A stretch of 64,000 nt of DNA, taken from the NCBI RefSeq assembly GCF_020905415.1, contig NZ_JAJJMP010000001.1, forward strand, positions 2,181,501-2,245,500, in the 5' to 3' direction. A model generated the notes under the pieces. It was not told the origin of the DNA. It was given only the letters and a program-made list of their open reading frames with translations, and ran no database searches. The stretch's first letter is position 1; each line of letters begins with the position of its first letter. Position numbers and translations under genes: made by a program. Source of the DNA: Myroides oncorhynchi. Lineage in GTDB: Bacteria > Bacteroidota > Bacteroidia > Flavobacteriales > Flavobacteriaceae. Shown here one piece after another: positions 8,746-16,781 of the stretch.

Positions 8746-8786
8746 TGTCATATTGACAGAGATGTGAAGTTGGCAAAGGATTTGCT
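8746..8786 (+). promoter_or_regulatory. grpE palindrome and sigma-54-like promoter
   Basis: Seen: palindrome TGTCATATTGACA (8746-8758), eleven bases, then TTGGCAAAGGATTTGCT (8770-8786). The last matches the sigma-54 consensus TTGGCAC-N5-TTGCW with GG (8772-8773) and GC (8784-8785) exactly ten bases apart. Start of transcription would be near 8796, 30 bases before the grpE ATG. No TAnnTTTG box is better placed. The match is a reading of sequence; function is inferred. Confidence 0.55.
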
Positions 8787-8825
8787 ATGAAGATAGCAGA
8801 TAATTACAATTATAAATACACAATC

Positions 8826-9377
8826 ATGAATACTGAGAATCAAGATATAAATAAAGAACAAGAGGAAATTCAACAAGAAGTAGTACAAGAGACAGCAGAT
8901 GCACAAGAAGGTGTTGAGAATGAAATAAAAAGTGTTGAGGAAGTACTAACTGAACAGTTGGCTAACGAAAAAGATAAAAACTTACGTTTATTCGCTGAAT
9001 TCGAAAATTTCAGAAAGCGTACTGCAAAAGAGCGATTGGAGCTTTTAAGTACAGCTAGTGAGGGTGTTATGTTGTCTATGTTACCTGTACTAGATGATTT
9101 TAATCGTGCTCTTATTGAATTAGAAAAGCATGGAGAAAGCGAGCATCTTACAGGTATTAGATTAATCGCGACTAAGTTTACAGATACATTGTCAAGTAAA
9201 GGCTTAGTAGAAGTAGAAATTAAAGCAGGAGATGAGTTTAATGCCGATTTGTCAGAAGCTGTGACACAAATTCCAGCAGGAGATGATATGAAAGGAAAGG
9301 TAGTAGATGTAATCGAAAGAGGATATAAACTTGGGGATAAGGTTATTCGTTTCCCTAAAGTAGTGATAGGACAATAA
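8826..9377 (+). CDS. grpE: Nucleotide exchange factor GrpE
   Basis: Cochaperone that releases ADP from DnaK. 183 residues: an acidic, Gln/Glu-rich disordered N-terminus, a long coiled-coil helix (about 45-95, including FAEFENFRKRTAKERLEL), the four-helix region with MLPVLDDFNRALIELEKHG, and the C-terminal beta wing ending GYKLGDKVIRFPKVVIGQ. The frame extends upstream to an ATG at 8787, but that precedes the predicted transcription start (about 8796) and encodes unconserved residues, so ATG 8826 is chosen. It forms an operon with dnaJ, 30 bases downstream; dnaK is not in this window. A palindrome shared with htpG precedes the promoter. Confidence 0.96.
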   Translation: MNTENQDINKEQEEIQQEVVQETADAQEGVENEIKSVEEVLTEQLANEKDKNLRLFAEFENFRKRTAKERLELLSTASEGVMLSMLPVLDDFNRALIELEKHGESEHLTGIRLIATKFTDTLSSKGLVEVEIKAGDEFNADLSEAVTQIPAGDDMKGKVVDVIERGYKLGDKVIRFPKVVIGQ

Positions 9378-9407
9378 TATTTCTAATAAATATAAAAGAC
9401 AGTAAAG

Positions 9408-10526
9408 ATGAAAAAAGATTATTATGAAATATTAGGTATAGATAAAGGAGCTGATGCAGCAGCTATTAAGAAAGCATACCGTAAAAAAGCAATAGAGTTT
9501 CACCCTGATAAAAATCCAGGAGATAAAGAAGCGGAAGAGAAGTTTAAAGAGGCAGCAGAAGCATATGAAGTATTAAGTGATGCTGATAAAAAAGCTAGAT
9601 ATGATCAATATGGTCACCAAGCATTCGAAGGTGGTTTCGGAGGAGGTGGCGGTGGTCATATGAATATGGATGACATCTTTAGCCAGTTTGGAGATATCTT
9701 CGGAAGTGCATTCGGAGGCGGAGGTTTTGGAGGTTTTGGAGGCGGAGGTCAACGTCGTGTAAAAGGAACTAGTCTGCGTATTAAAGTGAAATTAACTTTA
9801 GAAGATATTGCAAATGGTGTTGAGAAGAAAATAAAAGTTAAACGCAAAGTGCAAGCTGACGGTGTTACTTATAAGACATGTCCTACATGTAATGGTACAG
9901 GACAGGTAATGCGTGTAGCAAATACTGTATTTGGACGTATGCAAACAGCTTCTCCTTGTACTAGCTGTCAAGGTAGTGGTCAAACGATGGATCACAAGCC
10001 TGCTGGTGCAGATCATGAAGGTATGGTGGTAAGTGATGAAACTGTATCAATCAAAATACCTGCAGGTGTAGCAGATGGAATGCAACTAAAAGTATCAGGA
10101 AAAGGGAACGAAGCTCCAGGTAAAAATAGTATCGCAGGAGATCTGTTAGTGGTAATAGAAGAATTAGAACATGATACATTACAACGTGAAGGAGATAATC
10201 TACACTATGATTTGTACATTAGTTTTGCTGAAGCTGCTCTTGGCGGAAATAAAGAAATAGACTCTGTAACTGGTCGTGTGCGTATCAAATTAGATGAAGG
10301 AATTCAGTCTGGTAAGATTTTACGTCTTAAAGGAAAGGGATTACCAAGCATAAATAGTTACGGAAATGGTGATTTATTAGTACATATAAATGTCTGGACA
10401 CCGAAAAAACTTAACAAAGAACAAAAAGAATTCTTTGAGAATATGATTGAAGATGAGAACTTTAAGCCTACTCCGTCAAAGAATGACAAATCTTTTTTTG
10501 AAAAAGTAAGGGAAATGTTTTCTTAA
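9408..10526 (+). CDS. dnaJ: Chaperone DnaJ (Hsp40)
   Basis: J-protein of 372 residues that stimulates DnaK ATPase and delivers substrates. The J domain spans about 1-70 with the HPDK motif ([10 protein letters not shown]). A Gly/Phe-rich linker (about 74-115, [10 protein letters not shown]) follows. The Cys-rich region keeps only two of the four CxxCxGxG repeats, CPTCNGTG and CTSCQGSG, about 24 residues apart; the outer pair is replaced by ADGVTYK and PAGADHEG. One of the two zinc centres is therefore absent. The C-terminal substrate domains ([20 protein letters not shown] onward) are complete. It follows grpE in one operon and ends at the hairpin 10595-10624. Confidence 0.95.
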   Translation: MKKDYYEILGIDKGADAAAIKKAYRKKAIEFHPDKNPGDKEAEEKFKEAAEAYEVLSDADKKARYDQYGHQAFEGGFGGGGGGHMNMDDIFSQFGDIFGSAFGGGGFGGFGGGGQRRVKGTSLRIKVKLTLEDIANGVEKKIKVKRKVQADGVTYKTCPTCNGTGQVMRVANTVFGRMQTASPCTSCQGSGQTMDHKPAGADHEGMVVSDETVSIKIPAGVADGMQLKVSGKGNEAPGKNSIAGDLLVVIEELEHDTLQREGDNLHYDLYISFAEAALGGNKEIDSVTGRVRIKLDEGIQSGKILRLKGKGLPSINSYGNGDLLVHINVWTPKKLNKEQKEFFENMIEDENFKPTPSKNDKSFFEKVREMFS

Positions 10527-10594
10527 TTGAAAATAAGTTATACATTTGTAGGACACTTATTAAACAGTGGATTTTCTTTTTCATAGCAATTTTT

Positions 10595-10632
10595 CCCAAC
10601 CTTATTTTTCCAAATAAGGTTGGGTTTTTTTA
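10595..10632 (+). terminator. grpE-dnaJ operon terminator
   Basis: Perfect 12-bp stem CCCAACCTTATT/AATAAGGTTGGG with a 6-base loop, followed by eight T residues. Confidence 0.93.
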
Positions 10633-10713
10633 TATAGTACCTAAAAATACTCTACCCATTCCCGGGTTCTCAAATATTTACTTATTTTTACAGAAATTAA
10701 TTGACTTAGACCA

Positions 10714-11634
10714 ATGCAACCTATATTAGAAGTTAAGGATGTGGTAAAAACATATTCTGATAAAACAGCATTAAATAAAGTATCTCTGACAGTACCTAAG
10801 GGTACAATATATGGACTTCTAGGTCCTAATGGTGCAGGAAAAACTTCTTTAATCCGTATTATAAACCAAATCACTTACCCAGACTCAGGACAGATCCTGT
10901 TAGATGGAGAGCCTCTTAATCCAAGACATATTCAAGATATCGGCTATATGCCTGAAGAACGTGGACTGTATAAGACAATGAAAGTAGGAGAGCAAGCAAT
11001 GTATTTAGCTCAACTTAAAGGATTGTCTAAAGCAGAAGCAAAACGTCAGCTAGACTATTGGTTTGATAAGTTAGATATTAAAGGATGGTGGAATAAAAAG
11101 ATTCAAGAACTATCAAAAGGAATGGCTCAAAAGATCCAATTTGTTGTCACTGTATTGCATGAACCTAAACTGCTAATCTTAGATGAACCTTTCTCAGGAT
11201 TTGACCCTGTGAATGCAAATATTATTAAGGATGAGATTCTAGAGCTAAAAGAAAAGGGATCTACTATTATATTTTCTACCCATAGAATGGAAAGTGTAGA
11301 GGAGATGTGTGATTATATAGCCTTGATTAATAAATCAAATAAATTAATTGAAGGTAAATTAGTTGATGTGAAAAGAGAGCATAGAACGAATCTTTATCAA
11401 GTAGGAGTGCTTAGTAGTAATGTTGAGAGATTAATGTTAGAATTGAGTAGTCAGTTTAATTTTACTCCAGCTAAGTTTAAATCACTTAATAATGAAGTGC
11501 AATTAGAAGTAGATTTAGGAAGTAAAATGCCTAATGAACTTCTGAATATTCTGTCTGTGAATGGACAGGTAACTCATTTTGTAGAGAAGCTACCAACTGT
11601 AAACGATATATTTATTCAATCTGTAAGTAAGTAA
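10714..11634 (+). CDS. ABC exporter ATPase, NatA-like
   Basis: ATPase subunit of an ABC-2-type exporter, 306 residues. Walker A GPNGAGKTS (about 38-46), Q-loop YMPEERGLY, signature LSKGMAQK, Walker B LLILDEPFSGFD and switch His in FSTHRM are all intact. A C-terminal DUF4162-like extension of about 80 residues is typical of the NatA (sodium efflux) branch. The permease gene follows after a single base, so the pair is one transporter. The Na+ specificity is family-level inference. It heads a four-gene operon with a response regulator and a degenerate helicase-like protein. Confidence 0.92.
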   Translation: MQPILEVKDVVKTYSDKTALNKVSLTVPKGTIYGLLGPNGAGKTSLIRIINQITYPDSGQILLDGEPLNPRHIQDIGYMPEERGLYKTMKVGEQAMYLAQLKGLSKAEAKRQLDYWFDKLDIKGWWNKKIQELSKGMAQKIQFVVTVLHEPKLLILDEPFSGFDPVNANIIKDEILELKEKGSTIIFSTHRMESVEEMCDYIALINKSNKLIEGKLVDVKREHRTNLYQVGVLSSNVERLMLELSSQFNFTPAKFKSLNNEVQLEVDLGSKMPNELLNILSVNGQVTHFVEKLPTVNDIFIQSVSK

Positions 11635-11635
11635 T

Positions 11636-12949
11636 ATGAGTGTATTATCATTAATCATAAAAAGAGAGTTTATCGCTAAAGTGCGTAATAAGTCATTTAT
11701 TGTAATGACTTTTGTGAGTCCTTTGCTCTTTGTAGTTCTTACAGGTTTTATTGCTTATTTAAGCAGTATGAAAGGAGATATAAAGAAGGTTGCTATTCAC
11801 GATGAAAGCGGTTTATTTATTAATCAATTTGAGAGTAATGAAGCTTTTGAGTATCAAGATTTGTCTGCTATTGATATAGATATCTTAAAAGAAGGAGTTA
11901 AAGAAGAAAAGTATGAGGGAATCCTATTTATCCCAAAATCAGATAATGTAGATGACTATCAGAACAATGTAATTTATATTTCTAATGAGAGTCCTAGTTT
12001 AAGCTTTGTGAGTAAGGTGGAGCTATTGTTAGGTGATAAGATCACACATATAAATCTAGAACAGAGTGGAATTGATTTAGCTGTGATTGACAAAGCAAAG
12101 GCTGATGTGAATCTTAGTTTAGTGAAAGCAGATGGAGAAGCTACTGTAAAGGGGTTAAATGAGATTAAGATTATCATAGGTGGATTATTTGGTTACTTTA
12201 TTATGATGTTTATTATCATCTATGGTAATATGGTTATGAGATCAGTAATCGAGGAAAAGACTAACCGTATTATTGAAATTATTATTTCGTCTGTAAAACC
12301 ATTTCAATTGATGATGGGTAAGATAATCGGTACTTCTATGGCAGGGTTACTACAATTCATTATTTGGGGAGTAGTAGGAGGGATTCTTTTAACCATTGCG
12401 AGCAGTGTATTGGGAATTAATGCAATGCCTGGAGCTGGAGCAGCTGAAGCTATAGAGGCAACAGGAGGAATGATATCACCTGAAGTGATGATAGATGTGC
12501 AGAATTATGTAAGCGAAATCTTAAGCTTGCCTTTAGTGTCGTTATTTATATATTTTATCATCTTTTTTATAGGAGGATATTTTCTTTATAGTTCATTATA
12601 TGCTGCTATTGGTGCAGCAGTGGATAATGAAACAGATACACAGCAATTTTTGTTACCTATATTGTTACCTTTAATGTTAGGAGTTTATATCGGATTCTTT
12701 ACAGTGATGAAAGATCCTCATGGAACTGTAGCAACAGTTTTTTCGATGATTCCATTTACTTCTCCTATCGTAATGTTGATGAGAATACCTTTTGGTGTAC
12801 CTTTGTGGGAAGTTATAGTGTCTATTTTAATACTATTTAGTACATTTATATTAGTAGTGTGGGTAGCTGCTAAGATATATCGCATTGGAGTGTTGATGTA
12901 TGGAAAGCGACCTTCGTGGAAAGAGCTTTACAAGTGGCTTAGATACTAG
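11636..12949 (+). CDS. ABC exporter permease, NatB-like
   Basis: Membrane subunit for the adjacent ATPase, 437 residues. One N-terminal membrane helix (about 20-42, SFIVMTFVSPLLFVVLTGFI) is followed by an extracytoplasmic domain of roughly 130 residues and five to six C-terminal helices. EEKTNRIIEIIISSVKPFQLMMGKI is the conserved ABC-2 coupling segment. The topology and the motif match the NatB / YhaP family. Translation is coupled to the ATPase gene. The response-regulator gene follows 26 bases downstream, making co-transcription likely. Confidence 0.9.
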   Translation: MSVLSLIIKREFIAKVRNKSFIVMTFVSPLLFVVLTGFIAYLSSMKGDIKKVAIHDESGLFINQFESNEAFEYQDLSAIDIDILKEGVKEEKYEGILFIPKSDNVDDYQNNVIYISNESPSLSFVSKVELLLGDKITHINLEQSGIDLAVIDKAKADVNLSLVKADGEATVKGLNEIKIIIGGLFGYFIMMFIIIYGNMVMRSVIEEKTNRIIEIIISSVKPFQLMMGKIIGTSMAGLLQFIIWGVVGGILLTIASSVLGINAMPGAGAAEAIEATGGMISPEVMIDVQNYVSEILSLPLVSLFIYFIIFFIGGYFLYSSLYAAIGAAVDNETDTQQFLLPILLPLMLGVYIGFFTVMKDPHGTVATVFSMIPFTSPIVMLMRIPFGVPLWEVIVSILILFSTFILVVWVAAKIYRIGVLMYGKRPSWKELYKWLRY

Positions 12950-12975
12950 TTTGTTAACTGTTTTTGTTATAAAAT

Positions 12976-14148
12976 ATGGGTAAAACATCGAAAATATTAA
13001 TAGTAGAAGATGAAGCTGCTATTCGCAGGGTATTAGTGAAAATACTAGAAGAAGAATCATCAGATTATGTAGTAGATGCCGCAGAGAATGGAGAAGAGGC
13101 TTTGCAAAAGATAACTGGAGAAGACTATGATTTAGTTATCTCAGATATCAAGATGCCTAAGATGGATGGGGAAGAACTACTAGTGGCTTCAAAAAAAATA
13201 AAGCCAGAAACAATATTTGTGATGATCTCAGGACATGGGGATTTAGAGACAGCAGTGAATACTATGCGTCTTGGGGCATTTGATTATATTTCAAAACCAC
13301 CCGATTTAAATAGATTGTTAACAACAGTTAGAAATGCTTTAGATACAAGTAAACTAGTTGTAGAGAATACTATTCTTAAAAAGAAAGTGAATAAGAAATA
13401 TGAGATGATAGGTAATAGTGAACCTATTAATCACATCAAAGATATTATAGAGAAAGTAGCACCTACTGAAGCAAGAGTATTAATCACAGGACCTAATGGA
13501 ACGGGGAAGGAGTTAGTTGCTCATCAGATCCATTTGCAAAGTAGCAGGGCACAGAATATGCTAGTAGAGGTTAACTGTGCTGCTATTCCTTCAGAGCTAA
13601 TAGAAAGTGAGTTGTTTGGGCACGTGAAAGGTGCTTTTACATCTGCTGTTAAAGATCGACCAGGAAAGTTTGAGCAAGCAAATAACGGAACTATCTTTCT
13701 AGATGAAATAGGTGATATGAGTTTATCTGCTCAAGCTAAGGTATTGCGTGCATTACAAGAGAACGTTATCACGCGTGTAGGTGCTGACAAAGATCTAAAA
13801 GTAGATGTTCGCGTATTAGCAGCAACTAATAAAGATTTAAGAAAAGAAATAGCTGAAGGGCGTTTTAGAGAGGATTTATATCATCGTCTAGCAGTTATAT
13901 TGATTAAAGTTCCTGCTTTAAATGATAGAAGAGATGATATCCCTCTATTGATATCGCATTTTGTTAATCAGATAGCTAAAGAGCAAGGTACTATAGCAAA
14001 AGAGTTTAGTGATGAGGCAATGGAGCTGTTAAAACAGTATGACTGGACAGGGAATATCCGCGAACTTAGAAATGTAATAGAGAGATTAATAATATTAGGA
14101 GGTAAAGAAGTTTCGAAGCAAGACGTCGAAATGTTTGCAAATAAATAG
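12976..14148 (+). CDS. Sigma-54-type response regulator without DNA-binding domain
   Basis: Two-component response regulator of the NtrC class, 390 residues where full members have about 450-470. The receiver domain spans 1-125 with phosphoacceptor Asp57 in VISDIKMPKMDG. The AAA+ domain spans about 145-385 with Walker A GPNGTGKE (172-179) and Walker B TIFLDEIGD (239-247). The sigma-54 contact loop reads GAFTSA (219-224) instead of GAFTGA. The protein ends just after the AAA+ lid (NIRELRNVIERLIIL), so the Fis-type helix-turn-helix is missing. No histidine kinase gene is adjacent. The next gene starts 3 bases after the stop. Domain calls are firm; the target is unknown. Confidence 0.92.
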   Translation: MGKTSKILIVEDEAAIRRVLVKILEEESSDYVVDAAENGEEALQKITGEDYDLVISDIKMPKMDGEELLVASKKIKPETIFVMISGHGDLETAVNTMRLGAFDYISKPPDLNRLLTTVRNALDTSKLVVENTILKKKVNKKYEMIGNSEPINHIKDIIEKVAPTEARVLITGPNGTGKELVAHQIHLQSSRAQNMLVEVNCAAIPSELIESELFGHVKGAFTSAVKDRPGKFEQANNGTIFLDEIGDMSLSAQAKVLRALQENVITRVGADKDLKVDVRVLAATNKDLRKEIAEGRFREDLYHRLAVILIKVPALNDRRDDIPLLISHFVNQIAKEQGTIAKEFSDEAMELLKQYDWTGNIRELRNVIERLIILGGKEVSKQDVEMFANK

Positions 14149-14151
14149 AAT

Positions 14152-14802
14152 ATGAAATTAAAAAAGATAAATAGTACTTTACAAGAAAACTTAGGAAGAA
14201 ATGGGCTTCTAGAACCGACTACACTTCAAAAGAAAACTTTTGGAACCATAAAAAGTGGTAAAGATGTCGTGATTTTTGGACCTAAAGAACAAGGGAAAAC
14301 TACTGCAATGATTATCGCAGCTATACAACGCGTTGATAAATTAGTAGAGGAGGATATTGCTACTAAAGTTTTGATAGTAGTAAAAGATAAGTTTGAAGTA
14401 GAGCGTTTAGTGGAAGTTTTTGAAGCATATACTAAGTATATGGATCTAAGAGTGTATGGTGTACATGACTATACAGACTTAGATGAGGATAAAAACCAAC
14501 TTTCACTAGGAAGTGATATCTTAATAGGTACTGCTACTCGATTAAACGAGATGTTTGCAAGCGCTGGGTTTGATGTGAATCAATTAAAGATGTATATTAT
14601 TGATGATATCGATTTACAGCTTAGAAATCGCTTAGAACCGCGTTTACATCGTTTATCAGAAAGTATAGGAAAGACACAACGTGTTTATTTTGCTACAGAG
14701 TTTGTAGAGCAATTAGATATGTTCGCAGATAAGTCACTAACTGAAGATGCAGAATGGTTTGATTTTTACGATGACGAAGAAGAACAAGACGATAATGAAT
14801 AA
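14152..14802 (+). CDS. Degenerate single-RecA-domain DEAD-box-like protein
   Basis: 216 residues corresponding only to the first RecA domain of a DEAD-box helicase. A Q-motif-like LQKKTF (25-30), P-loop GPKEQGKTT (43-51), GTATR (126-130) in place of TPGR, DDID (151-154) in place of DEAD, and ATE (181-183) in place of SAT are visible. The C-terminal helicase domain is absent; an acidic tail (DDEEEQDDNE) ends the protein. ATP binding is plausible, unwinding is not. It starts 3 bases after the response regulator stop, the last gene of the operon. It may act as an RNA- or nucleotide-binding partner; that is speculation. Confidence 0.75.
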   Translation: MKLKKINSTLQENLGRNGLLEPTTLQKKTFGTIKSGKDVVIFGPKEQGKTTAMIIAAIQRVDKLVEEDIATKVLIVVKDKFEVERLVEVFEAYTKYMDLRVYGVHDYTDLDEDKNQLSLGSDILIGTATRLNEMFASAGFDVNQLKMYIIDDIDLQLRNRLEPRLHRLSESIGKTQRVYFATEFVEQLDMFADKSLTEDAEWFDFYDDEEEQDDNE

Positions 14803-14806
14803 GAAT

Positions 14807-14839
14807 AAAAAGGGCAATCAGTGATGATTGCCCTTTTTT
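14807..14839 (+). terminator. Terminator of the natAB-regulator operon
   Basis: Stem AAAAAGGGCAATCA/TGATTGCCCTTTTT around a very short loop, with a run of seven T residues; U-tracts on both sides allow bidirectional use. Confidence 0.9.
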
Positions 14840-14927
14840 TATGCTATCTATATAAAGCTCTAACTTATCTTTACTATCATTAAAATCTTTTGGATTTAAG
14901 CCAAGAGTAATAGTTGTTTAAGAATAT

Positions 14928-14959
14928 AAAAAAAGGAGACTTTTATAAAAAGTCTCCTT
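14928..14959 (-). terminator. Terminator of initiator tRNA transcript
   Basis: Stem AAGGAGACTT/AAGTCTCCTT with a 7-base loop, followed on the minus strand by a U run; it begins 5 bases after the tRNA 3' end. Confidence 0.85.
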
Positions 14960-14964
14960 GGTAG

Positions 14965-15037
14965 TAGCGGGAACAGGACTCGAACCTGTGACCTTTGGGT
15001 TATGAGCCCAACGAGCTGCCTACTGCTCTATCCCGCG
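14965..15037 (-). tRNA. Initiator tRNA-fMet (CAU)
   Basis: Cloverleaf read on the minus strand: acceptor CGCGGGA with TCCCGCT, D arm GAGC...GCTC, anticodon stem-loop GGGCTCATAACCC with anticodon CAT, and T arm ACAGG-TTCGAGT-CCTGT. The initiator hallmarks are present: an unpaired 1-72 position (C1 against U72) and three consecutive G:C pairs in the anticodon stem. CCA is not encoded directly after the discriminator A. It is followed by its own terminator. Confidence 0.95.
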
Positions 15038-15170
15038 ATATTGTGGTGCAAATATAGTGCTAATTAATATCTGTGCAATAGTAATTTTGTTTTATTTATA
15101 TTTTTAACATATTTCACTTTGCAAGTTATTGTGTTTTAATTATTAATATTTTATTGTTAACATATTTTTT

Positions 15171-15773
15171 CTAGAGTAAGCTATCTAGGTAAGCATAATT
15201 ATAAACTTCCTTTAACCAAAATGCTCTATCTTTATAAGTAAGATTATTCATCGGACCTATAAACGTGGTGTCTATAGTCTCTATTCCACAATAGGCAAGT
15301 ATTCCGTCTCTAAGTTGTACTAGCCCGCTTGATTTATAAATGTCAGTGTAAATGTTTATATCTAAATCACCTCCGGTGGTAATAATACGTGCTGTTCTTC
15401 CTTTAAATAAGCCAACTGTCTCACCATCTGGATTGTGTATAAATGCAATGCCAGGTAAGAAAGTTCTGTCAAAGAACCCTTTCATAATGGCGGGTAATCC
15501 TAGCCACCATAAAGGGTGTATCCACACTGTATGATCACTCCAATTAATATCTTCTAGTGCTTTCAAAAGATCAGGCTCTAGTTCTGTTCGTTTTCTATAT
15601 CCATATTCAAGATTAGGATTGAAGTCTAGTGAGTGTAACGCTAAGTATTTTATTTCTACAGATTCGTTATCTTTTAATGCATCTATATATGATTGCGCAA
15701 GTGCTTCATTGTAGCTTAAAGGGTCTGGATGTCCATTGATAACTAGTATTCTTGTAGTTTGAGTTTTTGTCAT
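15171..15773 (-). CDS. NAD(P)H oxidoreductase, flavodoxin-like fold
   Basis: FAD/FMN-binding quinone reductase-like protein of 200 residues (NQO/MdaB/KefF superfamily). RILVINGHPDPLSYN is the flavin phosphate loop; HPLWWLGLPAIMKGFFDRTF and the GRTARIITTGGD segment are the family's conserved blocks. A cytoplasmic two-electron reductase of quinones or other electrophiles is expected. An in-frame ATG lies 8 codons upstream (15797), but alignment with the family start favours 15773. Single gene, upstream on the minus strand of tRNA-fMet and not obviously linked to neighbours. Confidence 0.88.
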   Translation of the reverse strand: MTKTQTTRILVINGHPDPLSYNEALAQSYIDALKDNESVEIKYLALHSLDFNPNLEYGYRKRTELEPDLLKALEDINWSDHTVWIHPLWWLGLPAIMKGFFDRTFLPGIAFIHNPDGETVGLFKGRTARIITTGGDLDINIYTDIYKSSGLVQLRDGILAYCGIETIDTTFIGPMNNLTYKDRAFWLKEVYNYAYLDSLL

Positions 15774-15866
15774 CTTTATTGTTTGATTAGATGGCAAAAT
15801 TAGAATTACTAGTAGGTTTATAGTGGGTAAATTTTTATTGTAATTAGGTATATTATAGCTATGTGT

Positions 15867-16466
15867 TTAATCATTTAGTAGTTTACTCTTTTTGAAAGGA
15901 ATACCTTTTCTGATTAGATATGAATGGTAGCAACTAGGAATATCGTTTTGCCATTTAGGGAGTATTAGAATTATAAGTATAACATCAAGTTGAGATATTA
16001 TACCCCAAATTAACGTAATAGAGATGATTAAGCCTCCATAATCAAATCCAATGATTGATACAAAAGAAGAGAACAATAAAAGACCCCAAATTTTTGACAA
16101 AAAAGCATGAGTACAAGTTTCTTTTCTAAACTTGATGAAACTAATCAGATAGCACATCATTTCCATTACAAGTACTAAAATAATGCCAATCTTATATGTT
16201 TTAATTATTTCAGGATTGAGTATATAGCAACTTATTCCAATTGAAAGCCAGAATATTAAATCCACTTGACTATCTAGTCTTCGTTGTTTTATTGTTGAGA
16301 TATTTTGTTTTCGTGCGATTATCCCATCAAAAATATCTGATAATAATCCTAGTATCATTAGGATAACGATTATATTTCGTGATTCATTACTGGCATACAT
16401 GGCTAGTAATAGTATAGTGGGAGCAAATAAAAATCGAAGTAGTATTAACAAGTGAGGTGTCTTCAT
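15867..16466 (-). CDS. CDP-alcohol phosphatidyltransferase family protein
   Basis: Integral membrane enzyme of phospholipid-type synthesis, 199 residues with about six hydrophobic helices. The catalytic motif DG-x2-AR-x8-G-x3-D-x3-D is present as DGIIAR, eight residues, then Q where Gly is expected, RRL, D, SQV, D. All four metal-binding Asp and the Arg are kept; only the Gly is replaced. The lipid acceptor cannot be named, and the protein is not a clear PgsA or PssA. ATG 16466 opens the frame. It is divergent from the WYL regulator, with 315 bases between. Confidence 0.8.
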   Translation of the reverse strand: MKTPHLLILLRFLFAPTILLLAMYASNESRNIIVILMILGLLSDIFDGIIARKQNISTIKQRRLDSQVDLIFWLSIGISCYILNPEIIKTYKIGIILVLVMEMMCYLISFIKFRKETCTHAFLSKIWGLLLFSSFVSIIGFDYGGLIISITLIWGIISQLDVILIILILPKWQNDIPSCYHSYLIRKGIPFKKSKLLND

Positions 16467-16781
16467 AAATAAATATTTAATATTGTTTAAGTGTACTGAA
16501 AACAGAAGGGATATAATCTTAACTAACTGTAAACGTAATAATTATTGTTTTGTTATTCGCCAACTTGATAAAAATACTCATACAGAGGTAATCGTTTGTA
16601 AACGTATGTTCAATAAATAAAATGTTCAGATGAAATGAACAGTAGAAAATAGTCAACTTATTATTATGTGATTGAAGATTAGTTGTTTTGGAATATTTAC
16701 TAATGGATATAGGAGGTAATATAGGAGTGTGTGGATTTATAATCCTTATTTTTGCTTTTAAATTATACAGCACTTTGAGGG
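16467..16781. other. Intergenic region between divergent genes
   Basis: 315 bases, AT-rich, no supported gene. The 10-mer TGTAAACGTA occurs twice (16528-16537 and 16597-16606), the second inside the palindrome CGTTT-GT-AAACG (16593-16604). A TATTTTTG box (16747-16754) is placed to drive the WYL regulator. The repeats could be regulator sites. Confidence 0.5.

Noticed and set aside
10641..10874. Minus-strand open frame over the NatA-like ATPase start
   Set aside because: It lies antisense to a well-supported Walker A region and reflects its codon structure.
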